Notes: a model not told the origin generated them from the letters alone. 64,000 bases of DNA from Sphingomonas_R arantia (GCF_042682045.1 NZ_JBHUGS010000001.1:62001-126000), one strand, 5' to 3'. Shown: positions 42,633 through 51,813, counted from the first letter of the stretch. A program made the numbers and translations.

Positions 42633-42780
42633 CAGACCCCACAAAACCTTGACACCCACCCTCCGTCGCGCCTACCCGCGACACCGCTGCCTCCCGTCCG
42701 TGCGAGGCTCCTTCTCCGGGACTCCGACGCAGGCCATATCGCCGCGCGGTGGGCCAATCCGCATCAGGACCACACGCTCC

Positions 42781-44037
42781 ATGCATTTCAAAGATCTCAA
42801 GAAGACCCCGCCCGCGGCCCTCGTCGCGATGGGCGACGAACTCGGCGTCGAGGGCGCCTCCACGCTGCGCAAGCAGGACCTCATGTTCGCGATCCTCAAG
42901 GTCCTCGCCGATCGCGGCGAGGAGATCATGGGCGTCGGCACGATCGAGGTGCTCCAGGACGGCTTCGGCTTCCTGCGCAGCCCGGAGGCGAGCTATCTCG
43001 CCGGCCCGGACGATATCTACATCTCGCCCAACCAGGTCCGCAAATTCGGCCTGCGCACCGGCGACACTGTCGAAGGCGAGATCCGCGCCCCCAAGGACGG
43101 CGAACGCTATTTCTCGCTCGTCCGGCTCGTGTCGGTCAATTTCGACGACCCCGACGTCGTCCGCACGCGCGTCAATTTCGACAATCTGACGCCGCTCTAT
43201 CCGGAATCGAAGCTCACGCTCGATCCGCACGACCCGACCGTGAAGGACAAGTCCTCGCGCGTAATCGACATCGTCAGCCCCCAAGGCAAGGGCCAGCGCG
43301 CGTTGATCGTCGCCCCGCCGCGGGTCGGCAAGACCGTGCTGCTCCAGAACATGGCGAAGGCCATCACGGACAATCATCCGGAGGTCTTCCTGATCGTCCT
43401 GCTCATCGACGAGCGGCCGGAGGAAGTCACTGACATGCAGCGCAGCGTGAAGGGCGAGGTCATCTCCTCCACCTTCGACGAACCGGCGCAGCGCCACGTC
43501 CAGGTCGCCGAAATGGTGATCGAGAAGGCCAAGCGACTGGTCGAGCACAAGAAGGATGTCGTCATCCTGCTCGATTCGATCACGCGTCTCGGCCGCGCCT
43601 ACAACACGGTCGTACCGTCGTCGGGCAAGGTCCTGACCGGCGGTGTCGACGCCAATGCGCTCCAGCGTCCGAAACGTTTCTTCGGTGCCGCGCGTAATAT
43701 CGAGGAGGGCGGCTCGCTCTCGATCATCGCCACCGCGCTGATCGACACGGGCAGCCGGATGGACGAGGTCATCTTCGAGGAGTTCAAGGGCACCGGTAAC
43801 TCGGAAATCGTGCTCGATCGCAAGATCGCCGACAAGCGCATCTTCCCGGCGATCGACATCGGCAAGTCCGGCACCCGCAAGGAAGAGCTGCTGGTCGACA
43901 AGACCAAGCTCAGCAAGATGTGGGTCCTGCGCCGGATCCTGATGCAGATGGGGACGATCGACGCGGTCGAGTTCCTGCTCGACAAGATGAAGGATTCGAA
44001 GACCAACGAAGATTTCTTCGATTCGATGAACAGCTAA
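42781..44037 (+). CDS. rho: Transcription termination factor Rho
   Basis: A 418-residue hexameric RNA helicase that terminates transcription at C-rich sites. The RNA-binding cold-shock-like domain (GFGFLRSPEASYLAGPDDIY) precedes the ATPase (APPRVGKTVLLQNMA, VILLDSITRLGRAYN). The start at ATG 42781 gives MHFKDLKKTPPAAL, the alphaproteobacterial N-terminus; the frame is open upstream through repeat copy G but not protein-like there. A TTGACA at 42649 could be a -35 element, giving a leader of about 100 bases. Such leaders allow Rho autoregulation elsewhere. Confidence 0.97.
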   Translation: MHFKDLKKTPPAALVAMGDELGVEGASTLRKQDLMFAILKVLADRGEEIMGVGTIEVLQDGFGFLRSPEASYLAGPDDIYISPNQVRKFGLRTGDTVEGEIRAPKDGERYFSLVRLVSVNFDDPDVVRTRVNFDNLTPLYPESKLTLDPHDPTVKDKSSRVIDIVSPQGKGQRALIVAPPRVGKTVLLQNMAKAITDNHPEVFLIVLLIDERPEEVTDMQRSVKGEVISSTFDEPAQRHVQVAEMVIEKAKRLVEHKKDVVILLDSITRLGRAYNTVVPSSGKVLTGGVDANALQRPKRFFGAARNIEEGGSLSIIATALIDTGSRMDEVIFEEFKGTGNSEIVLDRKIADKRIFPAIDIGKSGTRKEELLVDKTKLSKMWVLRRILMQMGTIDAVEFLLDKMKDSKTNEDFFDSMNS

Positions 44038-44061
44038 GCGACAGGGCAGGGGACAAGCACC

Positions 44062-44721
44062 ATGATGGAACTCTGGGGTCATATCGTCAGCGACTTCTCG
44101 AACATAACCCAGCCGTCGCAGCTGGCGGCGTTCGGGCAGGTTCTGCTGATCGACATCATGCTGGCCGGCGACAACGCAATCGTCGTCGGTGCGCTCGCCG
44201 CCGGGCTGCCTGCGGATCAGCGCCGCAAGGTCATCCTGATCGGCATCGCGGCGGCACTCGTCCTGCGCGTGATCTTCGCGCTGCTCGTGACGCAGCTGCT
44301 CGCTCTGGTCGGCCTCGTCTTCGCCGGCGGTGTTCTGCTCCTCTGGGTCGCGTGGAAGATGTACCGCGAGCTTCAGCCCGGCGCCTCGGCCGAGGACGGC
44401 GACACCAACGAAGCCACGCTCAAGAAGCCGCGCAGCTTCGCGCAGGCCGCTTGGGCCGTGGCGCTCGCCGACGTGTCGATGAGTCTCGACAACGTGCTTG
44501 CCGTCGCCGGTGCCGCGCGCGAACATCCGGGCATCCTGGTGCTCGGCCTGATCCTGTCCGTCGCGCTGATGGGCGTCGCCGCAAACGTCCTCGCCCGCGT
44601 TATCGAACGCTACCGCTGGATCGCCTATATCGGCCTCGCGGTCATCGTCTACGTCGCCGGCAAGATGATCTACGACGGCCTTATCGACCCGAGCGTCGGC
44701 GTCCTGACGCTCTTCAGCTAA
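44062..44721 (+). CDS. TerC-family membrane protein (YjbE type)
   Basis: A 219-residue integral membrane protein with about seven helices. The paired acidic motifs of the TerC family are present: MLAGDNAIVV in the first half and MSLDNVLAVAG in the second, likely forming a metal (Mn2+) path. YjbE-type members export manganese. It starts 24 bases after rho and no yybP-ykoY riboswitch can fit, so it is probably co-transcribed with rho. It ends at a strong terminator. Confidence 0.9.
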   Translation: MMELWGHIVSDFSNITQPSQLAAFGQVLLIDIMLAGDNAIVVGALAAGLPADQRRKVILIGIAAALVLRVIFALLVTQLLALVGLVFAGGVLLLWVAWKMYRELQPGASAEDGDTNEATLKKPRSFAQAAWAVALADVSMSLDNVLAVAGAAREHPGILVLGLILSVALMGVAANVLARVIERYRWIAYIGLAVIVYVAGKMIYDGLIDPSVGVLTLFS

Positions 44722-44733
44722 GCCAACGAAAAA

Positions 44734-44767
44734 GGGGGCGGTGTCACCAGACACCGCCCCCTTTTTT
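44734..44767 (+). terminator. Strong Rho-independent terminator after the terC-family gene
   Basis: Perfect 11-base stem GGGGGCGGTGT (44734-44744) and ACACCGCCCCC (44751-44761), 6-base loop, then six T. It begins 12 bases after the stop codon. Confidence 0.93.
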
Positions 44768-44793
44768 ACGTCTGCTGAAGGTGATGCTGCCTT

Positions 44794-44943
44794 AGCTCCC
44801 TCCCCCCACCGGGGGGAGGGCTGGGGAGGGGGGGCCGACCTGGACGCAAGGTTGACGGGGGTCCGAACGGACACCGCAAACCTGCGACGCCTCACCAAGA
44901 AAAGCCCCCCACCCAACCCTCCCCCCGGTGGGGGGAGGGCTCA
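44794..44943. repeat. Dispersed C/T-rich palindromic repeat, copy H
   Basis: An inverted pair of CCCTCCCCCCACCGGGGGGA-type hairpins with GGGGAGGGGGGGCC / CCCCCCACCCAACC arms around about 70 bases. It lies between the terC terminator and the convergent hydrolase gene. It shares a GACGCAAGGTTG-like middle with copy I. Confidence 0.8.
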
Positions 44944-44947
44944 GCAA

Positions 44948-45640
44948 CTACCCAATATGCTCGGCAAAAAACGCCTCGGTCCGCCCATCGGCCAACCGCG
45001 CCGCATCATCCACGCGCCGCGACCCGGACGTCGCCGCAAAGCCGTGATCCACACCCGCATAGTCGTGGATCGTGACGTGGGAATTGGACCGCAACCCCTC
45101 ACCGATCGCCTCGCGCGCCGCCGCATCGATGAAGTGGTCGTCGCCCGCGAAGTGCAGCATCAGTGGCTTGCCGATCGCATGCGCCTCGCCCAGCTTCTGG
45201 TTGATGCCGCCGCCATAATAACCGACGCTCGCATCCGCATCGGTCCGCGTCGCGGCCAGATATGCGATCAGCCCGCCCAGGCAATATCCGACCACGCCGA
45301 CCTTTTCCGCGTCGCCGCGCGCCGCCTTGATCGTTGCCTCGACGTCGCGCATCGCCGCGTCCAGATCGAACTGCTTGTAGAATCCGAACGCGCGTTCCAT
45401 CTCCTCCGGCACGTCGGGGTCCAGCTCGACACCCGGCTCCATCCGCCAGAACAGGTCCGGCGCGATCGCGAGGTAGCCGAGCGAGGCCCAGCGATCCGCC
45501 TTCTCGCGGATCCCGGCATTGATCCCGAAAATCTCCTGGATCACGACGATCGCGCCCTTCGGCGTGCCGGCCGGCTGCGCGCGATACGCCGGCATCATGT
45601 CGTTGCCGTCCAGCGTGGCGATTTCGATGCGGTTACCCAA
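44948..45640 (-). CDS. Dienelactone hydrolase family protein
   Basis: A 230-residue alpha/beta hydrolase. The Cys-Asp-His triad of dienelactone hydrolases is visible: GYCLGG (Cys120), FAGDDHF (Asp167 or 168) and VDHGFA (His199). QEIFGINAGIREKADRWA is also typical. It may hydrolyse lactones or esters of aromatic catabolism, but no such pathway is nearby. It converges with terC across repeat copy H, and diverges from DUF6489. Confidence 0.88.
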   Translation of the reverse strand: MGNRIEIATLDGNDMMPAYRAQPAGTPKGAIVVIQEIFGINAGIREKADRWASLGYLAIAPDLFWRMEPGVELDPDVPEEMERAFGFYKQFDLDAAMRDVEATIKAARGDAEKVGVVGYCLGGLIAYLAATRTDADASVGYYGGGINQKLGEAHAIGKPLMLHFAGDDHFIDAAAREAIGEGLRSNSHVTIHDYAGVDHGFAATSGSRRVDDAARLADGRTEAFFAEHIG

Positions 45641-45756
45641 TGCTCTTCTCCAATAACTGCTGGCTGCCTATCTACAGTGCGATGCCGCACCCGGCCATCC
45701 CTCGACAGGGCGGTCGTGGGGTGCGATGCCGGACGGTGACAGCGGAGGGATACCCC

Positions 45757-45996
45757 ATGAAGATCACAGTCGACGTCGATTGCACGCCGCAGGAAGCGCG
45801 CGCCTTCATGGGCCTACCCGATCTCGAACCGCTGCACGCCGCCTATCTCGACAAGATGAAGCGCAACATCGACGAGGGCATCACCCCGGACTCGCTCCAG
45901 GCGATGCTGAAGAGCTGGGCGCCGATGGGCGAGGCCGGCCTCATGCTCTGGAAGCAGCTGTCCGATCAGATGGGCAAGGCCTCGACGCGCAAATAA
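45757..45996 (+). CDS. DUF6489 family protein
   Basis: A 79-residue protein (MKITVDVDCTPQEARAFMGL...) of the small DUF6489 family seen in sphingomonads and other alphaproteobacteria. It resembles a phasin-type helical segment (FMGLPDLEPLHAAYLDKM, LQAMLKSWAPMGEAGLMLWKQL). ATG 45757 has GGAGG upstream. It ends 5 bases before mnmE, so the two are linked. Function unknown. Confidence 0.8.
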   Translation: MKITVDVDCTPQEARAFMGLPDLEPLHAAYLDKMKRNIDEGITPDSLQAMLKSWAPMGEAGLMLWKQLSDQMGKASTRK

Positions 45997-46001
45997 TCGC
46001 G

Positions 46002-47276
46002 GTGATCGACACGATCTTCGCCGTCTCGTCCGGCGCCCCGCCGGCCGGGATCGCGGTCGTACGGATCAGCGGCCCGTCCGCCGATACGATCGTCCGCGCC
46101 GTCGCCGGTCGCCCGGCCGTACCCCGCCGCGCGACGCTCCGCACATTCCGCGACGGGGCAGGGGAGATCATAGACCAGGGCCTGCTCCTCTGGTTCCCCG
46201 GGCCCGCCACCGCGACCGGGGAGGATCTCGCCGAATTCCACCTCCACGGCGGCCGCGCCGTCGTCGCCCGCATGCTGGCGGTCTTGGCGACCTTTCCCGC
46301 CTGCCGGATGGCCGACCCTGGCGAGTTCACCCGCCGCGCCTTCGCGAACGGCCGGATCGACCTGCTTGAGGCCGAAGCGCTCGGCGACCTCCTCTCCGCC
46401 GAAACCGAACAGCAACGCCGCACCGCGCTCGCCATGGCCGACGGCACGCTCGGTCGACAGGTGGACGCGTGGCGAGGCGCGATCCTCCGCCTCGCCGCTC
46501 AGGTCGAAGCCAGCCTCGACTTCGGCGACGAAGACCCCGCCGCCCCGGACGGCACTGGCATCGGATCCCAAGCCGAACACATCGCCGCAGACCTCGCCAC
46601 GGCACTGGCCGCGCCTGCGGTCGAACGCGTCCGCGACGGCGTCGCGGTCGTTCTCGCCGGCCCGCCCAATGCCGGCAAATCCAGCCTGCTCAACCGCATC
46701 GCCGGCCGCGACGCCGCGATCGTCTCGGCAACCCCCGGCACCACCCGCGACGTCGTCGAGGTGCCCGTGGCGATCGACGGCACGGCCTTTCTCCTCTCCG
46801 ACACCGCCGGCCTGCGCGCCGGCACCGACGAGGTCGAACGCATCGGCATCGCCCGTGCCCGCACCCGCATCGCCGACGCCGACCTCCTGCTCTGGCTCGG
46901 CGACGATCCACCCCCCGCGCACCCCAACACGCTCTGGCTTTTCCCCCGCGCCGACGCCCGCCCAGACCAACCGCCGCCGGACCGCCTCGCCGTATCGAGC
47001 GAGACAGGGCAGGGCCTCGCCCCCCTGATCGCCTGGATGCAGGCCCGCGCCGCCACGCTCCTCCCCACCACCGACGCCCACGCCATCTCGCGCCGCCAAC
47101 GTGGCGAACTGACCGAAGCCCACCTTGCCATGCGCGACGCGGCGACCGAAACCGACGCCGTCCTGCAGGCAGAAGCGCTCCGCCGCGCCCGCCTCGCGCT
47201 CGATCGGCTGACCGGCCGTTCCGGGTTCGAGGACCTGCTCGACAGCTTGTTCGGACAATTCTGCCTGGGCAAATAA
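46002..47276 (+). CDS. mnmE: tRNA modification GTPase MnmE
   Basis: A 424-residue GTPase that with MnmG makes 5-carboxymethylaminomethyl uridine at tRNA wobble position 34. The N-terminal formyl-THF domain starts DTIFAVSSGAPPAGIAVVRISG. The G1 motif is GPPNAGKSS near residue 218, with DTAGLR further on, and the C-terminus ends FCLGK with the essential Cys. GTG 46002 is chosen since VIDTIFAVSSG matches family starts. mnmG follows after a parS-bearing gap. Confidence 0.95.
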   Translation: MIDTIFAVSSGAPPAGIAVVRISGPSADTIVRAVAGRPAVPRRATLRTFRDGAGEIIDQGLLLWFPGPATATGEDLAEFHLHGGRAVVARMLAVLATFPACRMADPGEFTRRAFANGRIDLLEAEALGDLLSAETEQQRRTALAMADGTLGRQVDAWRGAILRLAAQVEASLDFGDEDPAAPDGTGIGSQAEHIAADLATALAAPAVERVRDGVAVVLAGPPNAGKSSLLNRIAGRDAAIVSATPGTTRDVVEVPVAIDGTAFLLSDTAGLRAGTDEVERIGIARARTRIADADLLLWLGDDPPPAHPNTLWLFPRADARPDQPPPDRLAVSSETGQGLAPLIAWMQARAATLLPTTDAHAISRRQRGELTEAHLAMRDAATETDAVLQAEALRRARLALDRLTGRSGFEDLLDSLFGQFCLGK

Positions 47277-47277
47277 C

Positions 47278-47293
47278 TGTTCCACGTGGAACA
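47278..47293. promoter_or_regulatory. parS: parS centromere site (perfect palindrome) between mnmE and mnmG
   Basis: TGTTCCACGTGGAACA, identical to the site at 25399, starts two bases after the mnmE stop and lies about 2.4 kb upstream of parA. Placement next to parAB and the origin is typical of parS. Confidence 0.92.
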
Positions 47294-47341
47294 CCGCCGA
47301 CCATGGGTGCAAATCTACGCTGGCTTTGCTACGCGCCGGAT

Positions 47342-49144
47342 ATGGAACAGGCTTATGATGTTGTCGTCATCGGTGGCGGCCACGCCGGGTGCGAGGCAGC
47401 CGCCGCGGCCGCACGCCTCGGCTGCACCGTTGCACTGGTCACGATGCAGGCCGACCGGATCGGCGCCATGTCGTGCAACCCCGCGATCGGCGGTATCGGC
47501 AAGGGCCACATCGTCCGCGAAGTCGATGCGTGGGACGGCATCATGGGCCGCGCCGCGGACGCCGCCGCGATCCACTACCGCATGCTCAATCGCAGCAAGG
47601 GCGTCGCCGTCCACGGCCCGCGCATTCAGGCCGATCGCACCCGCTACGCCGCGGCCGTCCAGTCCGCACTCGCCGCCTATCCGAACCTGACGGTGGTCGA
47701 GGCGGAGGTCGACGCCCTCGTCCGCACCGGCGACCGCATCACCGGCATCGAAACCCGCACCGGCACGCTGGTCGCGCAGTCCGTCGTGATCGCCACCGGC
47801 ACCTTCCTCGGCGGCATCCTGCATAGCGGCATGACCGCCACCCCCGGCGGCCGCGTCGACGAGCGCGCCGCGACTCGACTCGGCCAGCAGCTCCGCGACT
47901 TCGCCCTTCCCATGGCACGCCTCAAGACCGGCACCCCGCCGCGACTCGACGGTCGCACGATCGACTGGGCCCGCCTCGACCGACAGGCCAGCGACGCCGA
48001 ACCCTGGACGATGTCGCCCGACACGCAGACGCCGCGCCTGCCTCAAGTCCACTGCGCCGTCACGCGCACCAACCTTGCGACGCACGACATCATCCGCGGT
48101 GCGCTCGACGTGTCGCCGTTATTCTCCGGCCGCATCACCGGCTCGGGCCCGCGCTACTGCCCTTCGATCGAGGACAAGGTCTTCCGCTTCGGCGACCGCG
48201 ACGGTCACCAGATCTTCCTCGAACCCGAGGGGATCGACACGCATGCGGTCTACCCCAACGGCATTTCCACCTCGCTCCCCGCGTCCGTCCAGCAGCAGTT
48301 CCTGCGCACCATCGCCGGGCTGGAACAGGTCGAGATCCTGCAGGCCGGCTATGCGGTCGAGTACGACTATATCGACCCGCGCGCGCTGGACGCCACGCTC
48401 GCCGTCACCGGGTTCGCCGGGCTCTATTTCGCCGGCCAGATCAACGGCACGACCGGGTATGAGGAAGCGGCCGGGCAAGGGCTCGTCGCCGGCCTCAACG
48501 CCGCCGCCCACGCCCGCGCTGCCGACGCGATCCTGTTCGACCGCACCGCCAGCTACATCGGCGTCATGGTCGATGACCTGACCCTGCAGGGCGTCACCGA
48601 ACCCTATCGCATGCTCACCGCGCGCGCCGACAACCGCCTCCACCTGCGCGCCGACAATGCCGAAGTCCGGCTCGCCCCGCAGGCGATCGCCACGGGCGCC
48701 GTCCGCGCGACCAAGCGCCACGCGATCGAACGCCGCGCCGAAGCCCGCGCCGACGTCCGCGCCACGCTCGACACCGCAATGACCCACCCCCCCACCGCCG
48801 CGACGCTCCGCCAGTCCTTCTCCGGCCCCGACGCCCTCGCCACGGTCCATACCGTCGTCCCCGCTACGGCCGACCAGCCCGACGCGATCGTCACCGAGAT
48901 CATCGCCGACCTGCTTTACGAGCCCTATGTCGAACGGCAGCGCGCCGACGGCCGTCGCCTGCTCGGCGGTGCGAACCTGCCGCTCGGCCATGTCGACTAT
49001 GCCACCATCGGCGGCTTGTCCGCGGAGATGATCGAGAAGCTGCGCACCGCCGCCCCCGCCGACCTTCAGGCCGCATCGCGGATCCGCGGCATCACCCCGG
49101 CGGCGCTCACTGCGATCCTCGTCCAAGCGCGGCGCGCGGCATGA
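47342..49144 (+). CDS. mnmG: tRNA uridine-5-carboxymethylaminomethyl(34) synthesis enzyme MnmG
   Basis: A 600-residue FAD enzyme, partner of MnmE in wobble uridine modification. The FAD motif is VVVIGGGHAGCEAA (7-20), followed by MSCNPAIGGIGKGH and the Cys-containing RYCPSIEDK. The C-terminal helical domain (HVDYATIGGLSAEMIEKL) binds MnmE. ATG 47342 gives the family N-terminus. It overlaps rsmG (ATGA). Confidence 0.96.
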   Translation: MEQAYDVVVIGGGHAGCEAAAAAARLGCTVALVTMQADRIGAMSCNPAIGGIGKGHIVREVDAWDGIMGRAADAAAIHYRMLNRSKGVAVHGPRIQADRTRYAAAVQSALAAYPNLTVVEAEVDALVRTGDRITGIETRTGTLVAQSVVIATGTFLGGILHSGMTATPGGRVDERAATRLGQQLRDFALPMARLKTGTPPRLDGRTIDWARLDRQASDAEPWTMSPDTQTPRLPQVHCAVTRTNLATHDIIRGALDVSPLFSGRITGSGPRYCPSIEDKVFRFGDRDGHQIFLEPEGIDTHAVYPNGISTSLPASVQQQFLRTIAGLEQVEILQAGYAVEYDYIDPRALDATLAVTGFAGLYFAGQINGTTGYEEAAGQGLVAGLNAAAHARAADAILFDRTASYIGVMVDDLTLQGVTEPYRMLTARADNRLHLRADNAEVRLAPQAIATGAVRATKRHAIERRAEARADVRATLDTAMTHPPTAATLRQSFSGPDALATVHTVVPATADQPDAIVTEIIADLLYEPYVERQRADGRRLLGGANLPLGHVDYATIGGLSAEMIEKLRTAAPADLQAASRIRGITPAALTAILVQARRAA

Positions 49145-49734
49145 CCGACACGTCGCACGACCTGCTCGCCGCCTATGCCAACTTGGTCCGGGACGAGGCC
49201 ACGCGCCAGAACCTCGTCTCCGCCGCCAGCCTCGACGCGTTCCAGACCCGCCATATCGACGACAGCGCGCAGCTGCTCGATCTGGCCCTGCCCGGCGGCC
49301 GCTGGCTCGATATCGGCTCCGGCGCCGGCCTTCCCGGCATCGTCCTCGCGATCCTCGGCGCGGAGGTCCGGCTCGTCGAAAGCCGCCGGCTGCGTGCCGA
49401 ATTCCTCGCCCACTGCATCGAAACGCTCGGCCTGGGCGACCGCGCCACGCTGCACGCCGGCCGGATCGAGACGATGGAGACCGAGCACTTCGACCGCATC
49501 ACCGCGCGCGCCTACGCCCCGCTGCCCAAACTGCTCGACTCCGCGGTGCGTTTCTCGGACCGCAACACCGTCTGGATCCTTCCCAAGGGCCGCACCGCGT
49601 CGTCGGAACTGGATACGGTCCGCGGAACATGGCAGGGTGAGTTTCGCGTCGTCCCCAGCCGGACCGACGCCGACGCCGCGATTGTCGTGGCGACCAACGT
49701 CCGCCAGACCGTCCGCCGCAAGGAGCCGCGATGA
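49141..49734 (+). CDS. rsmG: 16S rRNA (guanine(527)-N7)-methyltransferase
   Basis: A 197-residue SAM methyltransferase (GidB) of the 530 loop of 16S rRNA; loss gives low-level streptomycin resistance in other bacteria. The SAM motif is WLDIGSGAGLPGIVLAI and RHIDDSAQL is the family block upstream. Overlaps mnmG and parA, forming the classic mnmE-mnmG-rsmG-parA-parB string. Confidence 0.95.
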   Translation: MTDTSHDLLAAYANLVRDEATRQNLVSAASLDAFQTRHIDDSAQLLDLALPGGRWLDIGSGAGLPGIVLAILGAEVRLVESRRLRAEFLAHCIETLGLGDRATLHAGRIETMETEHFDRITARAYAPLPKLLDSAVRFSDRNTVWILPKGRTASSELDTVRGTWQGEFRVVPSRTDADAAIVVATNVRQTVRRKEPR

Positions 49735-50513
49735 TCCGCATTGCCATTGCGAACCAGAAGGGCGGCGTCGGCAAGACCACGACCGCGATCAACATCGGCA
49801 CCGCGCTCGCCGCATCCGGCTGGCGCGTGCTGCTGATCGATTTCGATCCGCAGGGCAATTGCTCGACCGGCCTCGGCATCCACCAGAACGAACGCGGCGC
49901 ATCGAGCTACGAGGTCCTGCGCGGCGACAGCACGCTGGTCGACGCCGCAATCCCCACGAAGGTTCCGCGGCTCGACCTCGTCCCCGCCACGGTCGACCTG
50001 TCGGGTGCGGAGATCGAGCTGATCGATTTCGAACATCGCACGCACCGGCTCGATGCCGCGATCAACGCCGCGCCCCCCGGCCGCTGGGACGTCTGCCTGA
50101 TCGACTGCCCGCCCTCACTGGGGCTGCTGACGATCAACGCGCTGGTCGCCGCCCGCCTGCTGCTCGTACCCCTGCAATGCGAGTTCTTCGCGCTCGAGGG
50201 GCTCAGCCAGCTGCTGACCACGTTCGAACGGATCCGTTCGCGCTTCAACCCCGGCCTGTCGATCCTCGGCGTGGCACTCACCATGTACGACAAGCGCAAC
50301 CGCCTGTCGGAACAGGTCGCGCAGGATGTCCGCGCCTGCCTCGGCGATGTCGTGTTCGAAACCGTCATCCCGCGCAACGTGCGGCTGTCCGAGGCGCCCA
50401 GCCACGGCCTGCCCGCCTTGATCTACGACCATCGCTGCTCGGGGTCGGAGGCGTATATCGCGCTCGCCCGCGAACTGATCGGGCGTCTGCCCGCGCCGGC
50501 CAAGGCGGCTTGA
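49731..50513 (+). CDS. parA: Chromosome partitioning ATPase ParA
   Basis: A 260-residue Walker-type ATPase that moves ParB-parS complexes apart. The deviant Walker A KGGVGKTT lies at 10-17 with the signature Lys, then LLIDFDPQGN and CLIDCPPSLGLL. It lacks an N-terminal HTH, as chromosomal ParA (Soj) does. Start overlaps rsmG; parB follows after 4 bases. Confidence 0.96.
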   Translation: MIRIAIANQKGGVGKTTTAINIGTALAASGWRVLLIDFDPQGNCSTGLGIHQNERGASSYEVLRGDSTLVDAAIPTKVPRLDLVPATVDLSGAEIELIDFEHRTHRLDAAINAAPPGRWDVCLIDCPPSLGLLTINALVAARLLLVPLQCEFFALEGLSQLLTTFERIRSRFNPGLSILGVALTMYDKRNRLSEQVAQDVRACLGDVVFETVIPRNVRLSEAPSHGLPALIYDHRCSGSEAYIALARELIGRLPAPAKAA

Positions 50514-50517
50514 GAGG

Positions 50518-51423
50518 ATGAGAATGAGCGGCGACGGGACCAGCGTCAGGAAACGGCCCGGCGGCCTCGGGCGCGGCCTCTCCGCCCTGCTGGGGGAGGT
50601 CGAGCGCGAAGCCCCGGTCGCCGCCGACGGACAGCGGCAACAGGGCGTCCAGTCCGTCGCGATCGCCGCGATCCACCCGCACCCCGGCCAGCCGCGCCGC
50701 CACTTCGACGAGACCGCGCTGGAGGAACTGGCGCAGTCGATCGCGGTCCGCGGCGTCCTGCAACCCATTCTCGTCCGCCCGCATGACGGCGGCTACCAGA
50801 TCATCGCCGGTGAACGCCGCTGGCGTGCGGCCCAGCGCGCGCATCTGCACGAGGTGCCGGTCATCGTCCGCGCGTTCGACGACGTCGAAACGCTCGAAGT
50901 CGCGCTGATCGAGAATATCCAGCGGCAGGACCTGAACGCCATCGAGGAGGCCGAGGCCTATCAGCGGCTCATCACCGACTATGGCCACAGCCAGGAAGCG
51001 CTCGGCAAGCTCGTCCACAAATCGCGCAGCCACGTCGCCAACCTCGTCCGGCTGCTCGACCTGCCCGAACCGGTCCGCAACGATGTCTCGACCGGCGCGC
51101 TCTCGATGGGCCACGCCCGCGCGCTCGTCACCGCCAAGAACCCGATGGTCCTCGCCCGCCAGATCATCGACCGGGGGCTTTCGGTCCGCGAAACCGAACA
51201 ACTCGCCCGCGACGCCCGCGCGCCCCGCCAACGCACGGCGACACCTGCAAAGCCCGCCGCCCCCGACGAGGACATCCAGTCGCTCGAACGCCAGATCGGC
51301 GATCTGCTCGGCTTAAAGGTCACCATCGCCCACAGCGACGACGGCGGCAGCGTGACGCTCCGCTACGCCAACCTGGATCAGCTCGACATGATCTGCCAGC
51401 GGCTGAGTGGCGAGGCGATCTGA
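50518..51423 (+). CDS. parB: Chromosome partitioning protein ParB
   Basis: A 301-residue CTP-dependent parS-binding clamp. RGLGRGLSALL-like GGLGRGLSALLGE at the N-terminus contacts ParA. The CTP-binding block includes the C-motifs around GGYQIIAGERRWRAA and ENIQRQDLNAIEEA. A helix-turn-helix (HSQEALGKLVHKSRSHVANL) binds parS, and the C-terminus dimerises. ATG 50518 or the ATG two codons later could start it. Its targets are presumably the sites at 47278, 25399 and perhaps 11886. Confidence 0.96.
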   Translation: MRMSGDGTSVRKRPGGLGRGLSALLGEVEREAPVAADGQRQQGVQSVAIAAIHPHPGQPRRHFDETALEELAQSIAVRGVLQPILVRPHDGGYQIIAGERRWRAAQRAHLHEVPVIVRAFDDVETLEVALIENIQRQDLNAIEEAEAYQRLITDYGHSQEALGKLVHKSRSHVANLVRLLDLPEPVRNDVSTGALSMGHARALVTAKNPMVLARQIIDRGLSVRETEQLARDARAPRQRTATPAKPAAPDEDIQSLERQIGDLLGLKVTIAHSDDGGSVTLRYANLDQLDMICQRLSGEAI

Positions 51424-51500
51424 GGGGCGGCCGCCGAAGTCCGCGGCTTAGGCCAGTCGAGCGAGGTGGGCCCCACGCGTAGAGGTCCAACCCCCCCACT

Positions 51501-51560
51501 CGTTTGGTTCGAGCCTGTCGAGAACCCTGCGCAGAGTTCTCGACAGGCTCGAACCAAACG
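51501..51560. repeat. Perfect 25-bp inverted repeat downstream of parB
   Basis: Left arm 51501-51525 begins CGTTTGGTTCGAGCCTGTCG; right arm 51536-51560 is its exact complement (ending CAGGCTCGAACCAAACG). The loop has 10 bases. It would form a very stable hairpin about 80 bases after parB and could end its transcript. The sequence is of the dispersed TCGAGCCTGTCGAGAAC type. Confidence 0.85.
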
Positions 51561-51589
51561 GATCCGGGTTGACCCTCAACCCCAAAAAC

Positions 51590-51700
51590 CCGTCCATCCC
51601 GAGCGTAGTCGAGGAACCCTTCGAGCGTAGTCGAGAAGCCAACAGCGCCCCCCGTCTGCGCTTGAAGAAGCGTGCCTCGACTGCGCTCGGCATGGACGGA
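51590..51700. repeat. Imperfect inverted repeats of 'CGAGCGTAGTCGAGG' type
   Basis: GTCCATCCCGAGCGTAGTCG (from about 51593) recurs in opposite orientation as CCTCGACTGCGCTCGGCATG (from about 51672) with a few mismatches. A further GAGCGTAGTCGAGAA copy lies in between. Non-coding. Confidence 0.7.
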
Positions 51701-51746
51701 ATTGTGGTAGGCGGACTTAAGTAGGTCGGTGAGCTAACCTCGAACA

Positions 51747-51813
51747 GTTCCCCGGCGAAGGCCGGGGCCTAGGTGAAGAAGCTCCACCAAGGCCCCGGCC
51801 TCCGCCGGGGAAC
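51747..51813. repeat. Inverted pair of GTTCCCCGGC repeats
   Basis: GTTCCCCGGCGAAGGCCGGG at the left and its inverted partner ending CGCCGGGGAAC at the right, about 67 bases overall, just before the holA stop. Related to the single units at 954 and 19189. Confidence 0.8.

Noticed and set aside
42649..42677. TTGACA-containing promoter for rho
   Set aside because: The -35 is a perfect match but no convincing -10 follows at the right distance. It is mentioned only as a possibility in the rho entry.
44038..44061. Manganese (yybP-ykoY) riboswitch before the terC-family gene
   Set aside because: Only 24 bases separate it from rho, too short for the riboswitch.
45726..46001. Longer N-terminus for mnmE reading through DUF6489
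   Set aside because: That frame is a shadow of the DUF6489 gene; the family N-terminus begins at the GTG at 46002.
51501..51560. GGTTCGAGCC motif as the T-arm of a tRNA gene
   Set aside because: No cloverleaf can be drawn; it is one arm of a perfect long inverted repeat.
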